From: an uncultured Collinsella sp.
GTDB taxonomy: Bacteria; Actinomycetota; Coriobacteriia; Coriobacteriales; Coriobacteriaceae
Assembly: GCA_900545905.1 (NCBI GenBank)
Contig: URBA01000001.1
Span: 1 to 41,817 of the forward strand
DNA: 41,817 nt
Reading direction: 5' to 3'
Shown: positions 24,341 to 30,500 of the stretch, one piece after another
Layout of the letters: each line of letters starts with the position of its first letter
Numbering within the stretch: the first letter of the stretch is position 1
The notes under the pieces: model-generated
The model's input: the letters and a program-made list of their open reading frames with translations, nothing else
What the model was told of the DNA's origin: nothing
Database searches by the model: none
Position numbers and translations under genes: made by a program

Positions 24341-24846
24341 GTGTATTGATCAGCAACGATGCCGAGCTCGATACGCTGCTCGACGCGCAGGAGGTGGAGC
24401 ACATCTGCGAGGTTGTGCTTGCCGCCGAGGGCGTTGAACGTGAAGTCGAGATTTCCCTTTCGTATGTCGACGAGGACGAGATGCACGAGCTCAACCACGA
24501 GTGGCGCGGTATCGACCGTACCACCGATGTGCTCTCGTTTGAGTGCGATTCGGCCTTTGACGATGACATTCCCGCCGATGAGACGCTCGAGCTCGGCGAT
24601 ATTATCCTTGCCCCGCAGGTTATTGCCCGTCAGGCCCCCGGTTTTGGCAATAGCCCCGCTGACGAGTGCCGTCTGATGCTCGTACACGGAATGCTGCACC
24701 TGCTGGGCTATGACCACATCGAGGACGACGAGGCCGAGGTCATGGAGGCCCGCGAGGACGCCATCCTGCGCGATCTGGCGCTCGAGCGCGGCGAGGACCC
24801 CAAGCTGGTCCACGTCGGCCCCATCACCAACCACGCCCACGACTAG
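24337..24846 (+). CDS. ybeY: Endoribonuclease YbeY
   Basis: A 169-residue metal-dependent RNase for 16S rRNA 3'-end maturation and ribosome quality control. The zinc motif HGMLHLLGYDH gives ligands H117, H121 and H127, and RTTDVLSFE is the second family signature. The start is a TTG at 24337 that overlaps the phoH TGA, preceded by AAAGGAG (24325-24331); no other in-frame start fits. Length is normal. It sits in the classical phoH-ybeY-dgkA-era-recO order. Confidence 0.94.
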   Translation: MSVLISNDAELDTLLDAQEVEHICEVVLAAEGVEREVEISLSYVDEDEMHELNHEWRGIDRTTDVLSFECDSAFDDDIPADETLELGDIILAPQVIARQAPGFGNSPADECRLMLVHGMLHLLGYDHIEDDEAEVMEAREDAILRDLALERGEDPKLVHVGPITNHAHD

Positions 24847-24855
24847 GAGCCGTCT

Positions 24856-25233
24856 ATGATTCCCGGATCGAACAAGGACCATCCGTCCTTCTTTAAGTCG
24901 TTTTCCTACGCCATGGAGGGCTTCGTTACCGCCGTCAAGACCGAGCGCAACATCAAGGTCATGCTCGTTGCGGGCGTGTGTACCGTCATTGCCGGCTGCA
25001 TCGTGGGACTCGACATTGCCGAGTGGGCCACGATTATCATCTGTTGTGGCCTGGTGATTCACGGCGAGCTGTGCAACACCGCTATGGAGGCCATCGTCGA
25101 CCTGGCGACCCAGGAGCTCCATCCGCTGGCCAAGCGTGCGAAGGACATCGCCGCCGCCTCTGTATACATTCTTTCCATCACCGCCGCGATTGTGGGCGTG
25201 CTGGTATTTGCCCACGCGCTCGGCTTTATTTAG
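24856..25233 (+). CDS. dgkA: Diacylglycerol/undecaprenol kinase DgkA
   Basis: A 125-residue integral membrane kinase with three transmembrane helices (about 35-52, 57-70 and 102-122). The catalytic signature ELCNTAMEAIVDL (71-83) and KRAKDIAAASV match the DgkA family. In Gram-positives this family mainly phosphorylates undecaprenol, giving the lipid carrier for wall synthesis, so undecaprenol kinase is the more likely activity. The ATG follows AGGAG across a nine-base gap from ybeY. Confidence 0.92.
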   Translation: MIPGSNKDHPSFFKSFSYAMEGFVTAVKTERNIKVMLVAGVCTVIAGCIVGLDIAEWATIIICCGLVIHGELCNTAMEAIVDLATQELHPLAKRAKDIAAASVYILSITAAIVGVLVFAHALGFI

Positions 25234-25245
25234 AAAGGGATTCCC

Positions 25246-26277
25246 ATGTCCGACAATATGCAGCCTATCGATGAGATTTTGGATGACGAGGCCGAGGAGT
25301 TCGACCCGTTTGAGGGCATGAGCGACGAGGAGCTCGACGCCCTGTGCGACGAGGACGATAGCCTCGCGGGCTTTGGCGACGTTGAACCCGGTTTTCGCAG
25401 CGGCTTCGTAGCCCTGGTTGGCCGCCCCAACGCCGGTAAGTCCACGCTGCTCAACGCCTGCTACGGCAAAAAGGTCGCCATCACCTCGTCGGTGGCCCAG
25501 ACGACCCGCCGCCGCATGCGCGCCGTCGTCAACCGTCCCGGCTACCAGCTGGTCTTTGTCGATACCCCGGGTATCCACAAGCCCAAGGACGGCCTGGGGT
25601 CCGAGCTCAACAAGAGTGCGCTGTTCGAGCTGAACGATGTCGATGTCGTCGCGTTTTTGATTGATGCCACCAAGCCGATCGGCAGGGGAGACGCCTGGGT
25701 TGCCGAGCGCGCCAAGAACGCTCGTTCCAAGAAGGTCCTGGTGCTTACCAAGGCCGATGAGGCCGACCCCGCACAGGTCATGGAACAGCTTAAGGCCGCC
25801 CATGAGCTCATGGAATATGACGACGAGATCGTGACGTCGTCGGTCAAGAACTTCAACGTCGATGCCTTCATCGAGACCGTTGCGCACTTTTTGCCCGAGG
25901 GTCCGCGTTGGTTCCCCGAGGACATGGGTACTGACGCTTCCGACGAGACACTCGTTGCCGAGTTTGTGCGCGAGAAGGTCTTGCGTCGCACCCGTGATGA
26001 GATTCCGCACTCCGTTGGCGTGATCTGCGATGCGCTCGAGCAGACCAAGAAGGTGCTGCGCGTCCACGCCACCATTTACGTTGAGCGCGAGGGCCAAAAG
26101 GGTATCATCATCGGCAAGGGCGGCGAGATGATCAAGCATATCGGTATCGACGCCCGTCGCGATCTTGAGCGCATCTTTGGCACGCAGGTCTTTTTGGAGC
26201 TGGACGTGAAGGTCAAGGCCGGCTGGCGTGACGACGAGGCCCAGATTCGCCGCTTTGGGTATAACGCCGAGGACTAA
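25246..26277 (+). CDS. era: GTPase Era
   Basis: A 343-residue GTPase that binds the 3' end of 16S rRNA and helps 30S assembly. GTP motifs are GRPNAGKST (59-67), the DTPGIHKPKDG G3 region and LTKADE. The C-terminal KH domain has the IIIGKGGEMIK loop. The first 50 or so residues form an acidic extension (EILDDEAEEFDPFEGMSDEE) not found in most Era proteins. A later in-frame ATG (codon 25) lacks a ribosome site, while ATG 25246 has AAAGGGA five bases upstream, so the extension is probably real. Confidence 0.94.
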   Translation: MSDNMQPIDEILDDEAEEFDPFEGMSDEELDALCDEDDSLAGFGDVEPGFRSGFVALVGRPNAGKSTLLNACYGKKVAITSSVAQTTRRRMRAVVNRPGYQLVFVDTPGIHKPKDGLGSELNKSALFELNDVDVVAFLIDATKPIGRGDAWVAERAKNARSKKVLVLTKADEADPAQVMEQLKAAHELMEYDDEIVTSSVKNFNVDAFIETVAHFLPEGPRWFPEDMGTDASDETLVAEFVREKVLRRTRDEIPHSVGVICDALEQTKKVLRVHATIYVEREGQKGIIIGKGGEMIKHIGIDARRDLERIFGTQVFLELDVKVKAGWRDDEAQIRRFGYNAED

Positions 26278-26292
26278 GGACGCACGGCGCGC

Positions 26293-27042
26293 ATGGCAGG
26301 CTCCCGGACATATCGCACGAAGGTGCTCGTTCTCGACAAAACCAAGCTCAAAGAGACGGACCTGATCCTGACGATGCTTGACGAGCGGGGTCGGCAGGTG
26401 CGTGCCGTGGCTAAGGGCGCACGTAAGCCTGGCGGTCGCCTTGCGGCCCGTTGCGAGCTCTTCTGCACCGTTGATATGCTATTGGCGCATGGCCGCTCGC
26501 TCGACGTTGTTTCTCAGGCGGAGCTTATTGAGGCGCCGCTCGGTGCTGCTCCTGACTACGAGACGACCTGTGCCGCCAGCGCGATTGCCGAGGTTGCGCG
26601 TGTGTGCTCGTTCGAGGATGCCGAGGATCCATTTACCTTTGCCATTACGCAGCGGGCGCTCACGCTTGTCGGTAGCGGGCTCGATTCGGCACACATGGAC
26701 CTGCTCGTGGCGGCCTTTGTCTTTAAACTGCTGTCGCACGTTGGTTACCGACCCGATTTCTCGGCTTGTGTCTCGTGCGGCGATCCCATGCTCTCGCATT
26801 TTTCGGCCCAAGCCGGCGGGCTTCTGTGCGGGTCGTGCGCGTCGAGCGTTCCGGGTGCCGAGCTGGTGTCGACCGGCGAGGTCGCATGGCTGCGCGCCCT
26901 CATGTCCATGACCTTCGATGCACTCATGGCCGAGAGGATCGACCCCCATACCGCAGCCTTTTTGCTGGGGCTTTCGCATGTTTGGGCTGCGACGCACACC
27001 GATCAGCGCCTCCGTGCGATGGAATTCATGTTGGGTCGGTGA
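26293..27042 (+). CDS. recO: DNA repair protein RecO
   Basis: A 249-residue recombination mediator. The N-terminal OB-fold starts TYRTKVLVLDKTKLKETD, with GRQVRAVAKGARKP. The middle and C-terminus are helical with a zinc-binding pair, CVSCGD and CGSC, as in Gram-positive RecO. It works with RecR to load RecA at single-strand gaps. The start is ATG 26293, 16 bases after era. It closes the phoH-ybeY-dgkA-era-recO run. Confidence 0.92.
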   Translation: MAGSRTYRTKVLVLDKTKLKETDLILTMLDERGRQVRAVAKGARKPGGRLAARCELFCTVDMLLAHGRSLDVVSQAELIEAPLGAAPDYETTCAASAIAEVARVCSFEDAEDPFTFAITQRALTLVGSGLDSAHMDLLVAAFVFKLLSHVGYRPDFSACVSCGDPMLSHFSAQAGGLLCGSCASSVPGAELVSTGEVAWLRALMSMTFDALMAERIDPHTAAFLLGLSHVWAATHTDQRLRAMEFMLGR

Positions 27043-27066
27043 TGATGCGCAGGGGCGGGCTGCTTG

Positions 27067-27075
27067 TGGTAACAT
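27067..27075 (+). promoter_or_regulatory. Possible extended -10 promoter of rpsO
   Basis: TGGTAACAT is an extended -10 element about 105 bases before rpsO, giving a structured leader of roughly 100 bases. No -35 partner is evident. Confidence 0.4.
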
Positions 27076-27134
27076 ACCGACCTGTTGGTACCTCGACCTT
27101 GGTTGCTCGCTCCACCGGCGGCTTCCCAGTCCGA

Positions 27135-27160
27135 GGCGAATCGAGTCGCCCGCGGGCGAC
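27135..27160 (+). promoter_or_regulatory. Alternative hairpins in the rpsO leader
   Basis: GTCGCC/GGCGAC (27145-27150 with 27155-27160, CGCG loop) lies just upstream of the rpsO ribosome site. A competing hairpin, GGCGA/TCGCC (27135-27139 with 27146-27150), uses the same bases. Ribosomal protein S15 represses its own translation through leader RNA in several bacteria, so this may be its site; that is inference. Confidence 0.4.
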
Positions 27161-27180
27161 GTAAAACGAAAGGTGAAACA

Positions 27181-27459
27181 ATGACTGTTTCCAAAGAGCG
27201 CAAGGCGGAGCTGACTGCCCAGTTCGGTAACACCCCGGTCGACACCGGTAACCCCAAGGTTCAGGTCGCCATCCTGTCCGAGCGCATCAAGGAGCTGACC
27301 GAGCACATGAAGTCCCACCAGAAGGACTTCCATACCCGTCGTGGCCTGCTCATGCTCGTCGGCCGTCGTCGTCGTCTTCTCTCCTACATCAAGAAGAACG
27401 ACATCGTCGAGTACCGTGAGCTCATCAAGGCTCTGGGCATCCGCGACAACATCCAGTAA
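27181..27459 (+). CDS. rpsO: 30S ribosomal protein S15
   Basis: A 92-residue protein with the S15 core TGNPKVQVAILSERIKELTEHMK and SHQKDFHTRRGLLMLVGRRRRLL. It binds the central domain of 16S rRNA and helps bridge to the large subunit. The ATG follows AAAGGTG (27168-27174). It precedes pnp, the widely conserved rpsO-pnp order, with a terminator between them. Confidence 0.97.
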   Translation: MTVSKERKAELTAQFGNTPVDTGNPKVQVAILSERIKELTEHMKSHQKDFHTRRGLLMLVGRRRRLLSYIKKNDIVEYRELIKALGIRDNIQ

Positions 27460-27474
27460 GGATTTGTACATGCT

Positions 27475-27506
27475 AAGAGCGTCCTGCGCAGCGGGGCGCT
27501 CTTTTT
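27475..27506 (+). terminator. Intrinsic terminator between rpsO and pnp
   Basis: A nine to ten base-pair stem with one G-U pair (27475-27484 with 27494-27503) ends in TTTTT. It may be partial, letting some transcripts continue into pnp. Confidence 0.8.
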
Positions 27507-27573
27507 GTGTAAGGGCGTGAACAATCACGCTCTGAAGCGTGGCGGGGGCAGGGGGCCCGCGTCACATGAGAAG

Positions 27574-27596
27574 CCCGCAGGCAAGGGGCCTGTGGG
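27574..27596 (+). promoter_or_regulatory. Hairpin just before the pnp ribosome site
   Basis: CCCGCAGGC (27574-27582) pairs with GCCTGTGGG (27588-27596), nine pairs with one G-U, and ends three bases before AAGGAG. A second smaller hairpin, GCGTGA/TCACGC, lies upstream near 27515-27530. In E. coli, pnp limits itself through a 5' hairpin cut by RNase III; a similar control here is possible but unproven. Confidence 0.4.
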
Positions 27597-27608
27597 GTAA
27601 GGAGAACA

Positions 27609-29855
27609 ATGACACTCGTATCCAAGACCTTTGAGCTGTACGGCAAGACCTACACCTTTGAGTCGGGCGAGCTTGCCAAGCAGGCCACCGGCGCCTGCCT
27701 GGTCAAGCAGGGCGACACCACGATGCTCGACACCGTGGTCGTCTCCAAGGAGCGCAAGAACTACGACTTCTTCCCGCTGACCGTCGACTTCAACGAGAAG
27801 ATGTACGCCGCCGGCCGCATCCCGGGTGGTTACCTCAAGCGTGAGGGCCGTCCCAGCGAGAAGGCCACGCTCACCGCGCGCATGATCGACCGTCCGATTC
27901 GCCCGAGCTTCCCGGACGGCTTCCGCAACGAGGTGCACATCGTCGCCACCTCGCTCGTCGCCGATCAGGTCAACCCCTTCGACGTCATCAACGTCATGGG
28001 TGCTTCCCTGGCTATGACGCTCGGTGGCGTGCCCTTCGAGGGTCCGCTTGCCTGCGTGCGCATCGGCCGCAACGTGGAGACTGGCGAGTTTATCGTCAAC
28101 CCCACCTACGAGGAGCGCGAGAACTCCGATCTGGACCTGGAGCTGGGCGGCTCTGCCGACTTCATCTCGATGGTCGAGGCCGGCGCCGAGGAGATCTCCG
28201 AGGACGACATGCTCGCCGCCATGAAGTTTGGCCAGGAGGCCCTTGCTGCTTTCTGCCAGGCCCAGGACGAGTTTGTCGCCGAGTGGGAGCAGGTCAACGG
28301 CCCCATCGTCAAGAAGGAGTACCCGCTCGACCAGCCCGTCGAGGAGGTCCAGGAGCGCATCTTCGCCCACTACGACGAGATGGCGGCCGCCCTTCGTGAT
28401 GCCGACAAGCTCTCTCGTATCGGTAAGGTTGAGGCTCTGAAGGAGTCCATCCGCGCCGAGTTTACCGAGGAGGAGCAGGCCGCTTGGGAGCGCGAGATCC
28501 CCGTGGCGCTCAAGAAGCTCGAGAAGAAGGCCATGCGCACCATGGTCGTCGAGACTGGTGAGCGCGTCGACGGCCGTGCCGCCGATGAGATCCGTCCCAT
28601 CATGGTGAAGGACAACTACCTGCCGCTCGTTCACGGCTCCGGCCTGTTCCAGCGCGGCCAGACCCAGGTGCTTTCCGTCCTGTCGCTCGGCATGCTCAAC
28701 GAGGGCCAGCGTCTGGATACCATCGAGCCCACCGAGGGCAAGCGCTATATGCACCACTACAACTTCCCGCCGTTCTGCACCGGCGAGACCGGCCGCATGG
28801 GCAGCCCCAAGCGCCGCGAGATCGGCCATGGCAACCTGGCCGAGCGCGCCCTGCTTCCGGTGCTCCCCGACGAGAACGAGTTCCCCTACGCCATCCGCGT
28901 CGTCTCCGAGGTCATGGAGTCCAACGGCTCCTCTTCGATGGCTTCGACCTGCGGCTCCACGCTCGCCCTTATGGACGGCGGCGTGCCCATTAAGCGCCCG
29001 GTCTCCGGTATTGCCATGGGCTTGATCCAGGAGGAGGGCAAGACCGTGGTCCTGTCCGACATCCAGGGTCTCGAGGACTTCCTGGGCGACATGGACTTTA
29101 AGGTCACCGGCACCACCGAGGGCATCACCGCCCTCCAGATGGACAACAAGGCCACCGGCCTCACCTTCGACATCTTGGCCCGCGCCCTGCAGCAGGCCAA
29201 GGAGGGTCGCGCCTTCATTCTGCAGAAGATGCTCGATGTGATCCCCGAGCCGCGCCACACCACGCGCAGCACCGCTCCGCGCATCGTCTCCATTCAGGTT
29301 CCGACCGACAAGATCCGCGACGTCATCGGTTCCGGCGGTAAGGTCATCCGCGGCATCCAGGACGAGACCGGCGCCTCGGTCGACATCCAGGAGGACGGCA
29401 CCGTCTTTGTCGGCGGCACCGGCGAATCCGTCGACCAGGCCGTCGAGCGCATCAAGCTCATCATCAAGGTTCCCGAGCCGGGCGAGGAGTACACCGGTCG
29501 CGTGGTCTCCATCCAGCCCTTCGGCGCCTTCGTGAACCTGCTGCCCGGTAAGGACGGCCTGCTGCACATCTCCCGCGTCGCCAAGGGCCGCGTGGAGAAG
29601 GTCGAGGACGTCCTCAACGTCGGCGACGAGGTCAAGGTCGTCGTCATCGAGGTCGACGATCGCGGTAAGATCTCGCTCGATCGTCTGGATAAGCCCGAGG
29701 CCCCGGCACGTGCTGAGGGTGCCTCCGAGGGCGACGGCGAGCACTTCCAGCGTCGTGAGCGTCCGCGTCGCGAGCGCTCCGAGCGCAACGACCGTCCGCG
29801 CCGTCCCGGTGACAATGGAGGCCGCAAGCCCCGCCGTCACCACGACGCGGAGTAA
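27609..29855 (+). CDS. pnp: Polyribonucleotide nucleotidyltransferase (PNPase)
   Basis: A 748-residue phosphorolytic 3'-5' exoribonuclease. It has a first RNase PH domain (about 1-150), a helical linker, a second catalytic RNase PH domain (about 310-540), then a KH domain with IRDVIGSGGKVIRGIQDETGA and an S1 domain (YTGRVVSIQPFGAFVNL). The catalytic-domain motif NGSSSMASTCGS is intact. After residue 700 comes an acidic, then strongly arginine-rich tail (RRERPRRERSERNDRPRRPG), an extra RNA-binding or scaffold region common in actinobacteria. ATG 27609 follows AAGGAG. It lies near rnj, the other main RNA decay gene. Confidence 0.97.
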   Translation: MTLVSKTFELYGKTYTFESGELAKQATGACLVKQGDTTMLDTVVVSKERKNYDFFPLTVDFNEKMYAAGRIPGGYLKREGRPSEKATLTARMIDRPIRPSFPDGFRNEVHIVATSLVADQVNPFDVINVMGASLAMTLGGVPFEGPLACVRIGRNVETGEFIVNPTYEERENSDLDLELGGSADFISMVEAGAEEISEDDMLAAMKFGQEALAAFCQAQDEFVAEWEQVNGPIVKKEYPLDQPVEEVQERIFAHYDEMAAALRDADKLSRIGKVEALKESIRAEFTEEEQAAWEREIPVALKKLEKKAMRTMVVETGERVDGRAADEIRPIMVKDNYLPLVHGSGLFQRGQTQVLSVLSLGMLNEGQRLDTIEPTEGKRYMHHYNFPPFCTGETGRMGSPKRREIGHGNLAERALLPVLPDENEFPYAIRVVSEVMESNGSSSMASTCGSTLALMDGGVPIKRPVSGIAMGLIQEEGKTVVLSDIQGLEDFLGDMDFKVTGTTEGITALQMDNKATGLTFDILARALQQAKEGRAFILQKMLDVIPEPRHTTRSTAPRIVSIQVPTDKIRDVIGSGGKVIRGIQDETGASVDIQEDGTVFVGGTGESVDQAVERIKLIIKVPEPGEEYTGRVVSIQPFGAFVNLLPGKDGLLHISRVAKGRVEKVEDVLNVGDEVKVVVIEVDDRGKISLDRLDKPEAPARAEGASEGDGEHFQRRERPRRERSERNDRPRRPGDNGGRKPRRHHDAE

Positions 29856-29878
29856 CAGCCGTACATAATCAGCTCAAC

Positions 29879-29907
29879 AAGGGCGACTCCTAAGGGGTCG
29901 CCCTTTT
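29879..29907 (+). terminator. Intrinsic terminator after pnp
   Basis: A 12-bp stem with one G-U pair (29879-29890 with 29894-29905) closes a TAA loop and ends in TTTT. Its right arm and T tract are also the outer end of the left arm of palindrome A (29900-30047). Confidence 0.9.
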
Positions 29908-30047
29908 GCTATTCCCGGCGGGGTCCGCGGGTAAAGTTTCCTGCTCTACAGTCCTGCTCGCACGGAGAGCACATTAAGTGCTCTCCGGCTCGTGCGGAAC
30001 TCGCGATAAACTTTACCCGCGGCCCCCGCCGGGAATAGCAAAAGGGC
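29900..30047. repeat. Long palindromic element A
   Basis: Two 40-bp arms (29900-29939 and 30008-30047) are reverse complements with a single mismatch. They enclose a 68-base core (29940-30007) that contains a perfect nine-bp hairpin GGAGAGCAC/GTGCTCTCC with loop ATTAA (29964-29986). The innermost arm bases read GTAAAGTTT on the left and AAACTTTAC on the right. The core is homologous to that of element B in inverted orientation; the arms are not, apart from the six to eleven innermost bases. The left arm overlaps the pnp terminator. No protein is encoded. I do not recognise the family. Confidence 0.9.
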
Positions 30048-30171
30048 TGGTTGGTGCCGCTCGCTATTGAGTTAGACAGTCTATTCAGTAGTCAGATTTC
30101 AGATCTGTAGATAGCCGCAGCAGCATTTCCTCAGATAAAACCTACCTAAATAAACCTGTCTCTTATTGGTA
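30048..30171. other. Spacer between palindromes A and B, no gene seen
   Basis: This A+T-richer 124-base stretch has short repeats (CTATTGAG and CTATTCAG; several CAGAT) and one 7-bp hairpin, ACCTACC/GGTAGGT (30140-30146 with 30168-30174), that runs into element B. No coding frame or convincing promoter was found. Confidence 0.6.
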
Positions 30172-30312
30172 GGTCTGGTCTCAGCGGGCCCGGCACGGGC
30201 TAAGTTTATCGCGAGTTCCGCACGCAAAGGAAAGCACTTAATGTGCTTTCCGTCTTGCGCAGGACTGTAGAGCAGGAAACTTAGCCCGTGCCGGGCCCGC
30301 TGAGACCAGACC
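30172..30312. repeat. Long palindromic element B (inverted relative of A)
   Basis: Two perfect 36-bp arms (30172-30207 and 30277-30312) enclose a 69-base core (30208-30276). The core is the reverse complement of that of element A at its ends (18 and about 15 identical bases) and in the central hairpin, here GGAAAGCAC/GTGCTTTCC (30229-30251), so the one changed stem pair is compensated (G-C in A, A-T in B). The outer arms are unrelated to those of A except for GGG, two variable bases, then AAGTTT next to the core. It could fall in the 5' untranslated region of rnj. Confidence 0.9.
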
Positions 30313-30500
30313 GGCGAGGTACACAGGTTCAGATGGGGCTTTGATGCATGGGTGGTCTGTTGGTGGGCAAATGGGTATCATACTGTGGTTATTGCATCGA
30401 CTCTGTGATGCTTTGTTGTACGTTCCCGGCGGTCGGTTTGCCAGAAGCGCCCCGTCGGTTGTTCCAGACCCGTTTCGAAGAAAGGAAACCACACGAACCT

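Noticed and set aside
29900..30312. Integron attC sites
   Set aside because: attC sites also vary in arms while folding, but the required RYYYAAC and GTTRRRY ends and a gene cassette array are absent, and no integrase is seen.
29900..30312. Retron or diversity-generating element RNA
   Set aside because: No reverse transcriptase or template/variable repeat lies in the window.
30348..30500. N-terminal extension of RNase J from an upstream in-frame start at 30348
   Set aside because: The extra residues are Cys/Trp-rich and unlike the family; ATG 30501 begins with the conserved protein.
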